Positions 1-7,181 of a DNA stretch of 30,011 bases are shown one piece after another. This DNA comes from Pseudomonadota bacterium (GTDB lineage Bacteria > Pseudomonadota > Alphaproteobacteria > Rhizobiales > Xanthobacteraceae). The notes beneath the pieces were generated by a model that was not told where the DNA came from, did no database searches, and saw only the letters and a list, made by a program, of their open reading frames with translations. The stretch's first letter is position 1. Every line of letters begins with the position of its first letter. The position numbers and the translations under genes were made by a program. The stretch is from contig JAEWJH010000061.1 in NCBI GenBank assembly GCA_023386635.1, positions 1 through 30,011 on the forward strand, in the 5' to 3' direction.

Positions 1-1
1 G

Positions 2-583
2 ATCGAGCCGGCGCCGAGCTATCAGGCGCCGCGTCCGAGCGAGCCGGCGCAGAGCTTCGCGCCGCGCCGCATCGAGCCGGCGACCCCTGCGAACGTCGGA
101 AACGGCAACAAGGGTTGGCTGACCGATCTTCTCAGCCGCGCCTCGCGCGAGGAGACCGAGCCGGCAACGCTGCGCGATCAGCCGCGCCGCGACACGCCGC
201 GCCCGGACTTCGGCCGGAACGAGGAACGCCAGCCGCGTCACAGCATCGAGTCGCTCGATTCACTGTCGGTCGACATCGCGCGGATGATCGACCACGAAGC
301 GGCGATCGACCTGTGGGATCGCTACAAGCGCGGCGAACGCAACGTCTTCACCCGTCGGCTCTACACGCTGCAGGGCCAGAAGGCATTCGACGAGATCCGG
401 ACGAAGTACCGCGAGAGCCGCGAGTTCAAGCAGACGGTGGACCGCTATATCGCCGAGTTCGAACAACTGCTCGACGAGGTGTCGCGCGACGATCGCGGCC
501 AAGTGGTCGCCCGCACCTACCTCACCTCGGAAACCGGCAAGGTCTATACGATGTTGGCGCACGCCGCCGGCCGGTTCGAATAG
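2..583 (+). CDS. C-terminal part of a long protein of unknown function (5' end outside the window)
   Basis: The frame is open from the window edge to a TAG at 581-583, giving 193 residues with no start codon needed, so this is the tail of a longer gene. The first ~90 residues are low in complexity and rich in Pro, Arg, Glu and Ser, like a disordered linker. The last ~100 residues, from about IARMIDHEAAIDLW (from ~284), form a charged, mostly helical domain ending near LTSETGKVYTMLAHA. I associate this type of C-terminal domain with long uncharacterised proteins of Bradyrhizobium relatives that carry extended helical or coiled-coil regions, but I cannot name the family. A strong terminator follows 19 bases after the stop, so the gene ends its transcription unit. 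Function is unknown; an enzyme motif is not visible in this part. Confidence 0.7.
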   Translation: MEPAPSYQAPRPSEPAQSFAPRRIEPATPANVGNGNKGWLTDLLSRASREETEPATLRDQPRRDTPRPDFGRNEERQPRHSIESLDSLSVDIARMIDHEAAIDLWDRYKRGERNVFTRRLYTLQGQKAFDEIRTKYRESREFKQTVDRYIAEFEQLLDEVSRDDRGQVVARTYLTSETGKVYTMLAHAAGRFE

Positions 584-602
584 ACGACACGACACGCAAA
601 TG

Positions 603-632
603 AAAAACGGGCGCCCTGGGGCGCCCGTTTTT
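603..632. terminator. Strong bidirectional intrinsic terminator
   Basis: A 13-bp perfect stem pairs 603-615 (AAAAACGGGCGCC) with 620-632 (GGCGCCCGTTTTT) around a CTGG loop. The A-run on one side and T-run on the other make it functional in both directions. It serves the partial gene on the left and probably also the lipoprotein gene coming from the right. Confidence 0.9.
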
Positions 633-646
633 GTTTGAAATCCCAA

Positions 647-740
647 CCGTCATGGCCGGGCTCGTCCCGGCCATCTCGATTAGAATGCATTTTTGTTGCC
701 CACCTAAGCGAGATCGCCGGAACAAGTCCGGCGATGACGG
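647..740. repeat. Dispersed intergenic palindromic repeat, 94 bp, with terminal inverted repeats
   Basis: The element is bounded by CCGTCAT (647-653) and its inverse ATGACGG (734-740). Inside are two hairpins. ATGGCCGGG/CCCGGCCAT (652-660 with 666-674) has a 5-base loop. ATCGCCGG/CCGGCGAT (713-720 with 728-735) has a 7-base loop. The motif of a GTCATGGCCGGG hairpin joined to a CCGGCGATGACG hairpin is, from general knowledge, a very common non-coding repeat in Bradyrhizobiaceae-type genomes. It lies between two gene ends, where such elements usually sit. Only one copy is present in this window, so its repeat status rests on recognition rather than on comparison here. Confidence 0.7.
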
Positions 741-760
741 CACCTTGCTGGATATCGCCG

Positions 761-1378
761 TCAAATCACCCGTGTGGTCCACAGCACGAGCTGCACCACC
801 GCGCGGTTGAAGGCGTCGTTGAGCGCGGCGACGGCGGCCGGACCTTCGGTGCTTTCCGTCTGCACGCTCACCTTGAACACCCGCGCCGCGCGAATGCGGC
901 CGCTGCGGTCGCCAACGATCTTCGCGGCGATCTCGATGTCGGCGGTGTTGCTGTCGGCGGAAATCTGGAACGCGCGCACGTCGATCAACAGCTGATAGTC
1001 GGCGACCAGCCGGTCGCCCGGCTTGCCGACCGCGCGCAGCCGGCGGCCGTTCTCGAACGACTGGATGATGCGCGCCTGCAGCAGCTTCGGCAGCCGGTCT
1101 TCCCACTGCGCATTGCTAAGCTGCTCGGTCTGGCCGTTGGCGAGCCGAACCATAATGCGGTCGCTATCCAGCAAGGCGAGCGCCGACGGCTCGGCGACGA
1201 TGAGCTGGCCACGGATCGGGCCGACTCCGCGCGGGAACGACTGCACCGCCATCAGCTCATAGGTCGGGGGCGGCGACTTGGAGCCGAGCCCGCCGGAGCA
1301 TCCCGCGAGCAGCGTCACCAAGATCGTCGCCCAGCCCGCAACGAGCGCGGTGCGCTTATAATTGGGGAACAGCCCCAT
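761..1378 (-). CDS. ABC-type transport auxiliary lipoprotein (PqiC/DUF330-like) of the Mla-type lipid transporter
   Basis: The 205-residue protein is a likely outer-membrane or periplasmic lipoprotein that assists the MCE transporter encoded upstream. It begins MGLFPNYKRTAL, followed by a hydrophobic stretch and the lipobox LLAGC with Cys27. The rest (SPPPTYEL..., then QLSNAQWEDRLPKLLQ and FRLRAVG-like segments) fits the auxiliary lipoprotein family found last in many Mla/Pqi operons. The frame runs up to a TTG at 1405. I chose the ATG at 1378 because AGAGG lies 4 bases upstream and it gives a normal 26-residue signal. It is separated from the MCE gene by 309 bases that hold a repeat, so it may have its own promoter. 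Family assignment comes from sequence character plus context. Confidence 0.82.
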   Translation of the reverse strand: MGLFPNYKRTALVAGWATILVTLLAGCSGGLGSKSPPPTYELMAVQSFPRGVGPIRGQLIVAEPSALALLDSDRIMVRLANGQTEQLSNAQWEDRLPKLLQARIIQSFENGRRLRAVGKPGDRLVADYQLLIDVRAFQISADSNTADIEIAAKIVGDRSGRIRAARVFKVSVQTESTEGPAAVAALNDAFNRAVVQLVLWTTRVI

Positions 1379-1687
1379 CGCCTCTGCCAACCTCACGACC
1401 GACAACCAGCCCGCGTCATACCAGTTCCCGCGAGCGACCGCGATTCACGCGCGGAGTTCGCCGCTTCTTTAGAGGGGGAACGGGAACCAAACAACGATTC
1501 TCGATGCGCCGGAGCCAATCCCGCGCAGCCGATTCTTCGTCCCATTCTAGGACGTGGTTTGTGCGCGCGGCAGTCGTCGGCGCCGGTTATCCCGTCGATG
1601 CAAATCCGCGAGGGATTCCAGCCGATTAGAGCATGACCCCGAAAAATGGGAACCGGCTTCGGGCAAGATCATGCTCAAAAGGGCTCG
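1379..1687. other. 309-bp gap inside the lipid-transport gene set
   Basis: This gap lies between the MCE gene and the auxiliary lipoprotein gene, both on the minus strand. It holds a 48-bp dispersed palindrome (1629-1676) and about 220 bases with no ORF I believe. It probably contains a promoter for the lipoprotein, but I cannot pick out clear -35/-10 boxes. Confidence 0.5.
1629..1676. repeat. Dispersed Rhizobiales palindrome (GAGCATGA...TCATGCTC type), 48 bp
   Basis: The outer arms GAGCATGA (1629-1636) and TCATGCTC (1669-1676) are perfect inverses. An inner pair, CCCGAA (1638-1643) and TTCGGG (1658-1663), is nested inside them. The layout GAGCATGA-ccccgaaaa-tgggaaccgg-ttcggg-TCATGCTC matches, from general knowledge, one of the most abundant small intergenic repeats of Rhizobiales genomes. 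It sits inside an operon-like gene series, 11 bases beyond the MCE stop codon. Confidence 0.8.
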
Positions 1688-2572
1688 TCAGCGGCGGCCG
1701 TTATATTCCGGCACGCTGCGGTTCTGGCCACCGAACAGCACCCGGCTCGGGTTCCGGTCGAGATTGCGGATGGTGCGCTCCAGCTCGCCCAGAGTCCGCC
1801 GCGCATCGGTCGAGACCGCCTCGATCTCGCGCGTGCCGGTGCCCGACAGGCGGTTGATGCCGCTCGAAATATCGGCGGTCCGCTTGTCGAGATTGTCGGA
1901 CAGGGTCTTGAGCGACTGCGCGGCCTCGGTGAACGAGCGCGCGGCGTCGCCGATCTCGCCTCCCTTGCCGTCCTTGCCGCCGGTCAGCGTTTCGATGCCG
2001 GCCAGGACGCCGTCGATCCGTTCGGAGTTGCGCGCCAGCGCCGCCGTGAAGCTGTCGATATTGGCGAGGGCGTCGTGCACGCTCTTCTCGTTGTCGGCGA
2101 TCAGCTTGTCGACCCGGCGCAGCACCTCGCGCGCGGCCTGCGTCACATCCTGCGTCGCCGAGCGGTCGGCGGTCAGAACCGGCGGATTGTCCTTGGTGCC
2201 GGCGAGCGGAGGCTTCGATGCCGTGCCGCCGGACAGCGCCACCGCGGCAATGCCGGTCAGGCCCTGGAACTCGAGGCCGACACGGGTGTCCTCGCGGATC
2301 GGCGCGTTCTTGTCGACCAGAATGGTCGCCAGCACCCGTTCGGTCTTGTCGGGCACCAGTTGCAGCGTCGTCACCTCGCCGATGCGGATGCCGTTGAACA
2401 TCACCGCCGAGCCGGTGCGCAGACCGGAGACGGAACTGTCGAACACGATGCGGAAGGTGGCGCGCTCGGCGGTGCCGCCGAGGTTCTGGAACCAGTAGAC
2501 GAAGCCGAAAATGCCGATGATCACCGCCAGGGTGAAGAAACCGATCAGCGTGTAAGAAGCCTTCGTTTCCAT
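1688..2572 (-). CDS. MCE-domain (MlaD-like) lipid-binding subunit of an ABC lipid transporter
   Basis: The 294-residue protein starts METKASYTLIGFFTL, the usual opening of alphaproteobacterial MCE proteins. An N-terminal membrane anchor (~9-29) is followed by an MCE domain (~38-115, containing SGLRTGSAVMFNGIRIGEV). A long helical region, ~135-270, is probably coiled and oligomerising, and it ends in a conserved-looking NPSRVLFGG motif. MCE proteins form periplasmic hexamers that ferry phospholipids between membranes. An upstream GTG at 2578 is in frame. The ATG at 2572 is preferred because GGAG precedes it by 5 bases and it gives the family's normal N-terminus. It lies 12 bases downstream of the ATPase gene. 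Confidence 0.9.
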   Translation of the reverse strand: METKASYTLIGFFTLAVIIGIFGFVYWFQNLGGTAERATFRIVFDSSVSGLRTGSAVMFNGIRIGEVTTLQLVPDKTERVLATILVDKNAPIREDTRVGLEFQGLTGIAAVALSGGTASKPPLAGTKDNPPVLTADRSATQDVTQAAREVLRRVDKLIADNEKSVHDALANIDSFTAALARNSERIDGVLAGIETLTGGKDGKGGEIGDAARSFTEAAQSLKTLSDNLDKRTADISSGINRLSGTGTREIEAVSTDARRTLGELERTIRNLDRNPSRVLFGGQNRSVPEYNGRR

Positions 2573-2584
2573 CGCCACTCCGGT

Positions 2585-3427
2585 CTAGACCGGCTCCCGG
2601 GTCGGCGCGCCGCCCGACCGCCGCCGCGCGGCATGGGCACGCGAGCGTTTGCCGCTGAAATATTCCTTCACCCACGGATGATCGGACGCGAGCATGGTCT
2701 CCATCGGCCCGTCCACGAGAATCTTGCCATCGCCGATCACGGCGATGCGGTCGCACACGGTGTGCAGGCTGTCCAGATCATGGGTTACCATGAAAACCGT
2801 AAGCCCCAAAGTGCGCTGCAATGTGGCGATCAATTCGTCGAAATCGCCTGCGCCGATCGGGTCGAGACCAGAGGTGGGCTCATCGAGGAACACGATCTCG
2901 GGATCGAGCGCGAGCGCCCGCGCCAGAGCCACGCGCTTGGTCATGCCGCCCGACAGTTCCGAGGGGTATTTGTCGCCGACATCGGGCTTGAGACCGACCA
3001 TTTCCAGCTTCGCCGCCGCCAGTTCGTCGAGCAGCCGCTCCGACAGATGCAGATATTCGCGCATCGGGAACTGGATGTTCTGGCGTACCGTGAGCGACGA
3101 GAACAGCGCGCCGTTCTGGAACAGCACGCCCCAGCGCCGCTCGACCGCCTGCCGCTGTTCCGGGCTCGCGGTATCGAGATCCATGCCGAACACCTCGATG
3201 GTGCCGGAGCGTTTCGGCAACAGCCCGATGACGGTGCGCATCGTCACCGATTTGCCGGCGCCGGACGCGCCGACGAAACCGAGGATCTGGCCGCGATACA
3301 CGTCGAGATCGAGGTGGTTGATGATCAGCTTGCGGCCGAACCCGACGACGAGATCGCGCACGCGGATCACCGTTTCCGGTTTCCCGGACACGGCCGATGT
3401 TGCGTTCGAGTTCATCTCCTGCGCCAT
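2585..3427 (-). CDS. ATP-binding subunit of the Mla-type lipid ABC transporter (MlaF-like)
   Basis: The 280-residue ATPase carries every ABC motif, numbered from the ATG at 3427. These are Walker A GASGAGKS (53-60), a Q-loop in LFQNGALFSSLTV (~102), signature LSGGM (158-162), Walker B IVFLDE (178-183) and the H-loop His216 in VTHDL. The sequence after the Q-loop and the signature LSGGMTKRVALARA are characteristic of MlaF-type ATPases, which power lipid movement through MlaE. An in-frame GTG at 3433 overlaps the permease stop. The ATG at 3427 lies just beyond that stop, and a third ATG (3415) follows a GGAG, so the exact start is uncertain by a few residues. Translation is probably coupled to the permease gene. 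Confidence 0.93.
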   Translation of the reverse strand: MAQEMNSNATSAVSGKPETVIRVRDLVVGFGRKLIINHLDLDVYRGQILGFVGASGAGKSVTMRTVIGLLPKRSGTIEVFGMDLDTASPEQRQAVERRWGVLFQNGALFSSLTVRQNIQFPMREYLHLSERLLDELAAAKLEMVGLKPDVGDKYPSELSGGMTKRVALARALALDPEIVFLDEPTSGLDPIGAGDFDELIATLQRTLGLTVFMVTHDLDSLHTVCDRIAVIGDGKILVDGPMETMLASDHPWVKEYFSGKRSRAHAARRRSGGAPTREPV

Positions 3428-3429
3428 CG

Positions 3430-4590
3430 TCACATTCCGATCGCCGCGAAGAAGATGGCAAAGAAACCGTCGAGCACGATGACGAGGAAGATCGATTCAA
3501 CCACCGAGGCCGTGGTCTGCTGGCCGAGCGATTCCGCCGAACCTTTCGTCTCCATGCCCTGCACGCAGGCGACGATGCCGATGACGAGCGCCATGAACGG
3601 CGCCTTGATCATGCCGACCTTGAAATGGTCGAGAGAGATCGCCTCCTTCAACCGCGACAGGAACACGTCGGGATCGACGCCGCCATAGAGCCACGCGGTC
3701 AGGCCGCCGCCATAGAGCGCGGCCATGGAACCGAGGAAGGTCAGGATCGGCACGGCGATGATCAGGGCGAGGATGCGCGGCAGGATCAGCACCTCGATCG
3801 GGTCGAAGCCCATGGTGCGCAGCGCGTCGATCTCCTCGCGCATCTTCATCGAGCCAAGCTCGGCGGTGTAGGCGCTGCCGGAGCGGCCGGCGACCATGAT
3901 GCAGACGATCAGCACGCCAAGTTCGCGCAGCACCAGCACGCCGACCATGTCGACGACGAACACGTCAGCCCCGAACTTGCGGAACTGGAAGATGCCCTGC
4001 TGCGCGACGATGCAGCCGACCAGAAAGGTGATCAGCAGGATGATCGGCACAGCGCGCCAGCCGACGCTTTCGAGATGATGCACGGTCGAGGTCAGCCGGA
4101 AGGTCCGCGGCCGGATGAAAACCCGCAGGAAAGCCACCAGCACCGCGCCGAGCATCTGCAGGAAACCGGTCGCATAATGCCCGACTTCGTAAACCGCCCG
4201 GCCGACCGCGGCAAAAGCGTCGCGCAGCGGCCGCCGCGGCTCAAGGTCTTCGGTCTCGAGCTTGACCTGATGCATTTCGGCGACGAGGCCGCGATATTTC
4301 TCCGGCAACCCCTTCACCTCGACGGTGACGCCGCGTGCCTGCCATGCCCGCAGCAGCCGCTCGATCAGCCAGGCGCCGAACGAGTCGATCTGGCCGATGC
4401 GGCTCGTCTCGATCTCGACGTGCTTGACGGTTTGCCGCCGGGGCGGCTGCGACTGCGCGTCGATCTGCGGCTCGAGCGCGCGCGCATGGTCGGCGATCCA
4501 GGCGCCGCCGGCGGTCAGCATCAGCCGGTCGCCGTCGATCGCGCCCTGCAGCGTGGCCGGCGCGCTCGCGGAGCCCGTCACCGCGCCCAT
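3430..4590 (-). CDS. MlaE-family lipid ABC transporter permease with N-terminal STAS domain
   Basis: This 386-residue membrane protein is the first gene of the operon. Residues ~1-115 look like a STAS domain (compare VKHVEIETSRIGQIDSFGAWLIERLL), equivalent to MlaB of enteric bacteria fused to the permease. Residues ~135-386 are the MlaE permease with about five or six hydrophobic helices and the conserved cytoplasmic segment AELGSMKMREEIDALRTMG. Together with the ATPase and MCE genes it should form an inner-membrane complex that moves phospholipids for outer-membrane asymmetry. The ATG at 4590 has GGTGGAAG just upstream. The 138 bases to the divergent epimerase gene must contain the operon promoter. 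Confidence 0.92.
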   Translation of the reverse strand: MGAVTGSASAPATLQGAIDGDRLMLTAGGAWIADHARALEPQIDAQSQPPRRQTVKHVEIETSRIGQIDSFGAWLIERLLRAWQARGVTVEVKGLPEKYRGLVAEMHQVKLETEDLEPRRPLRDAFAAVGRAVYEVGHYATGFLQMLGAVLVAFLRVFIRPRTFRLTSTVHHLESVGWRAVPIILLITFLVGCIVAQQGIFQFRKFGADVFVVDMVGVLVLRELGVLIVCIMVAGRSGSAYTAELGSMKMREEIDALRTMGFDPIEVLILPRILALIIAVPILTFLGSMAALYGGGLTAWLYGGVDPDVFLSRLKEAISLDHFKVGMIKAPFMALVIGIVACVQGMETKGSAESLGQQTTASVVESIFLVIVLDGFFAIFFAAIGM

Positions 4591-4728
4591 ACTTCCACCG
4601 TCGTTTCAGGATCAAAAATCATCGATGCAACAATAGCATAGGCGCCGACCAACCTCACTTGTCCGCGATTCTGGGGCGGCGGCGCCATACTTGACCATCG
4701 GCGGCGAACCTGTCGAGGGTTGCGGCCG

Positions 4729-5724
4729 ATGAATCAACCTCCTGCCCTCACCGTAGCGGCCACCATCGAGCGCTGGCCGATCGCCGGAACTTTCACCATC
4801 AGCCGCGGCGCCAAGACCGAAGCGGCCGTGGTCGTCGCCACCGTCGGTGACGGCGTCGCGACCGGGCGCGGCGAATGCGTGCCCTATGCGCGCTACGGCG
4901 AAAGCGTCGAGAGCGTTGCCGCGGCGATCGAAGGTCTCGCGCCGCACCTCGCCGCCGGCCTCACCCGCGCCGCCCTGCAACAGACCCTGCCGCCGGGCGC
5001 GGCGCGCAACGCGCTCGATTGCGCGCTGTGGGATCTTGAGGCGAAGCGCCGCGGCAAGCCGGTTCACATGCTCGCCGGACTGCCGGCGCCGACCGCGCGC
5101 GTCACCTGCTACACGATCTCGCTCGACACGCCAGATGCGATGCAGGCAGCAGCGGAGCGCGTCGCTGCCCGCAAGCTGCTCAAGGTGAAACTCGGCCGCG
5201 ACGGCGATCCGCAGCGCATCGCCGCCGTGCGCCGCGGCGCACCGAACGCCGAACTCGTGGTCGATGCCAATGAAGGGTGGTCCGCCGAGACGCTGGCTGC
5301 GAACGTCGCTGCCTGTGCCGATGCCGGCGTGACGCTGATCGAGCAGCCGCTGCCCGCCGATCGCGACGGCGCACTCCGTGGTTTCCGCAGCCCGGTCCTG
5401 CTCTGCGCCGACGAGAGCGTCCATGCCCGCCCGTCGCTGCACGGCCTGCGCGACAAATACGGCGCGGTGAATATCAAGCTCGACAAGACCGGCGGGCTGA
5501 CCGAAGCGCTGGTGATGGCGCACGACGCGCGGCAGGCGGGCCTGCGCATCATGGCGGGCTGCATGGTCGGGACGTCGCTGGCGATGGCACCGGCGATGCT
5601 GATCGCACAGCAAGCCGACGTCGTCGACCTCGACGGACCGTTGCTGCTGGCACGCGATCGCGAACACGGCCTCGTCTATCGCGACAGCATGGTCGGCGCT
5701 CCCGTGCCGGCGCTATGGGGCTGA
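4729..5724 (+). CDS. Dipeptide epimerase (L-Ala-D/L-Glu epimerase type, enolase superfamily)
   Basis: The 331-residue enzyme belongs to the muconate-lactonizing/enolase superfamily and most resembles the L-Ala-D/L-Glu epimerases that recycle murein peptides. The catalytic set is complete: Lys152/Lys154 in KVKLG, metal ligands Asp179 (VVDANEGW), Glu205 (LIEQPL) and Asp228 (CADES), and the opposing Lys250 (NIKLDKTGG). The N-terminal capping domain (~1-120) has the usual RGAKTEA and ARYGES segments. The open frame reaches a TTG at 4720; the ATG at 4729 (MNQPPALTV) is preferred, with GAGGG about 10 bases upstream. N-acyl amino-acid racemases are close relatives, so the exact substrate is inferred. 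It is transcribed away from the lipid-transport operon. Confidence 0.88.
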   Translation: MNQPPALTVAATIERWPIAGTFTISRGAKTEAAVVVATVGDGVATGRGECVPYARYGESVESVAAAIEGLAPHLAAGLTRAALQQTLPPGAARNALDCALWDLEAKRRGKPVHMLAGLPAPTARVTCYTISLDTPDAMQAAAERVAARKLLKVKLGRDGDPQRIAAVRRGAPNAELVVDANEGWSAETLAANVAACADAGVTLIEQPLPADRDGALRGFRSPVLLCADESVHARPSLHGLRDKYGAVNIKLDKTGGLTEALVMAHDARQAGLRIMAGCMVGTSLAMAPAMLIAQQADVVDLDGPLLLARDREHGLVYRDSMVGAPVPALWG

Positions 5725-5746
5725 ATGCACGGCTGACATAAAAAAA

Positions 5747-5771
5747 GGATGCCGGAGGTGATCCGGCATCC
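5747..5771 (-). terminator. Intrinsic terminator of the binding-protein gene
   Basis: A perfect 10-bp stem, GGATGCCGGA (5747-5756) with TCCGGCATCC (5762-5771), encloses a 5-base loop. On the minus strand it is followed by a run of seven T, so it ends transcription of the gene stopping at 5797. The plus side lacks a T-run, so the convergent epimerase gene may be stopped less efficiently. Confidence 0.88.
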
Positions 5772-5796
5772 TGTCGTTGCGTTTCATCTATGACGG

Positions 5797-7017
5797 TTAT
5801 GACTTCGGAGCGACCGGCATGATGTGGTTGCCTTCAAACCGGGTCCAGATGTAGTCGTCGCCGCTAAGCGCATCGGGACGATCCTTGGCGAACGGCTTGT
5901 TATAGGTCTTGATCAGACCCTCAACCTTGTCGACGCCGAAGAAGCCTTCGCGGACCGCCGGTCCATCGGTCTTGCCGGCCTTGGTGATGGCCGCAGCGAT
6001 CAGCCGCACGCTGTCATAGGCATTGGCGACACCGACCGCCGGTGTGATGTCTTCCGGCCCCTTCACGTCCGAATACTTCGCCTTGAGCGCGGCCATCACC
6101 CGTTCGCCCACCGGCGACAATTTGCCGAAGAAGCTGTAGGTCTGCACGAAGATCACGTTCTTGGCGCTCGGACCCGCAAGCTCGGTGAAGCGGCCACCGG
6201 CAGGTCCCCAATGTGACACGATCGGCGGCATCCAGCCCATACGATCGAGCGACTTCACGACCTGCGAGGACGGCCCGACGTTGCCGACCAGGAACAGCAC
6301 GTCGGCACCGGCCGTCTTCAGGCGCGTGAGCTGCGGCACCACGTCGACGTCATTGTCCTGGAATTTTTCGATGCCGGCGGGTTCGATCTTCGCGGCCTTG
6401 AGCGCATCGCGCAGTCCGTGCTCGTTGGATTCACCCCACGGATTGTTCACGAGGATCAGGCCGGGCTTCTTCGCGCCGTGGTTCTTGATCGCATACTGCA
6501 CGATCGCCTTGTCCACCTCGGAGTCCATCGCCGAGACGCGGAAGATATAATTTTCGGCGGCGCCGTTATGGGTGATCGCCGTGCCCGCGGCCCACGGATC
6601 GACGAACGGTACCTTGGCGCTGTTCATGAACGGCACGATGGCGAGCGCAACCGGCGTATCGAGACCGCCGATCACCGCAGCCACCTTTTCGCGCTGAACC
6701 AGTTCGCGCGCGGCGATCAGGCCCTTCGCCGGATTGCTTTCGTCGTCGCGACGCACGAGTTCGAGCTGACGGCCGAGCACACCACCCTGCTTGTTGATTT
6801 CCTCGATCGCGATGGTCGCGCCGCGCGTCAGCGCTTCACCGGCGCGTGCCGACTGTCCCGACAATGCGGTGACCAATCCGATCTTGATCGGATCGGCGGC
6901 GTAAGCAGCGGTCGACACCAGCAACAGCGCCGCGCTTGCGGCGAGGCCGTGGACGAATCTGCGGCGGTGCGGATGGCAGATCGATGACATTCTCATATCA
7001 CTCATCATATCGCTCAT
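5797..7017 (-). CDS. Periplasmic substrate-binding protein of a branched-chain amino-acid-type (Liv/HAAT) ABC transporter
   Basis: The 406-residue protein has a twin-Arg-rich N-terminus, then a hydrophobic signal (HGLAASAALLLVSTAAYA, cleaved near residue 40). The mature part is a type I periplasmic binding fold beginning DPIKIGLVTALSGQSARAG. This opening and the segment GATIAIEEINKQGGVLG are hallmarks of the LivJ-like family, whose members bind branched-chain amino acids, amides, urea or aromatic acids. The open frame extends far upstream, but the ATG at 7017 is preceded by GAGGATAGGAC and begins a normal signal. No permease or ATPase gene is adjacent, so it is an orphan receptor here. Its divergent neighbour is an amidohydrolase, which hints at a nitrogen-containing ligand (inference). 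Confidence 0.92.
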   Translation of the reverse strand: MSDMMSDMRMSSICHPHRRRFVHGLAASAALLLVSTAAYAADPIKIGLVTALSGQSARAGEALTRGATIAIEEINKQGGVLGRQLELVRRDDESNPAKGLIAARELVQREKVAAVIGGLDTPVALAIVPFMNSAKVPFVDPWAAGTAITHNGAAENYIFRVSAMDSEVDKAIVQYAIKNHGAKKPGLILVNNPWGESNEHGLRDALKAAKIEPAGIEKFQDNDVDVVPQLTRLKTAGADVLFLVGNVGPSSQVVKSLDRMGWMPPIVSHWGPAGGRFTELAGPSAKNVIFVQTYSFFGKLSPVGERVMAALKAKYSDVKGPEDITPAVGVANAYDSVRLIAAAITKAGKTDGPAVREGFFGVDKVEGLIKTYNKPFAKDRPDALSGDDYIWTRFEGNHIMPVAPKS

Positions 7018-7112
7018 TGTCCTATCCTCGTTCCCCCTATTCGCCGTTGCGCATCCGTGAACCGTGCTGCGCCCGACCAATCCGGCCTGCTGAACCCGCG
7101 GAGATACCGTGA

Positions 7113-7159
7113 GCTTGACCGAGGTAAGAATCTTCTTCAAGATTTGCCGAAGGTCAAGC
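7113..7159. promoter_or_regulatory. Nested dyad in the divergent promoter region (possible operator or leader hairpin)
   Basis: Outer arms GCTTGACC (7113-7120) and GGTCAAGC (7152-7159) are perfect inverses. Inner arms AATCTT (7129-7134) and AAGATT (7139-7144) are perfect inverses with a CTTC loop and nearly the same centre. The dyad lies between the divergent starts of the binding-protein gene (7017) and the amidohydrolase gene (~7182). It could be a regulator-binding site or an RNA hairpin in the amidohydrolase leader. Confidence 0.5.
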
Positions 7160-7181
7160 GAATGTCGGATGGAGCGCTCAA

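Noticed and set aside
1646..3688. Plus-strand open frame of 680 codons opposite the MCE and ATPase genes
   Set aside because: It spans two well-supported minus-strand genes and has the same Arg/His/Asp-rich shadow composition.
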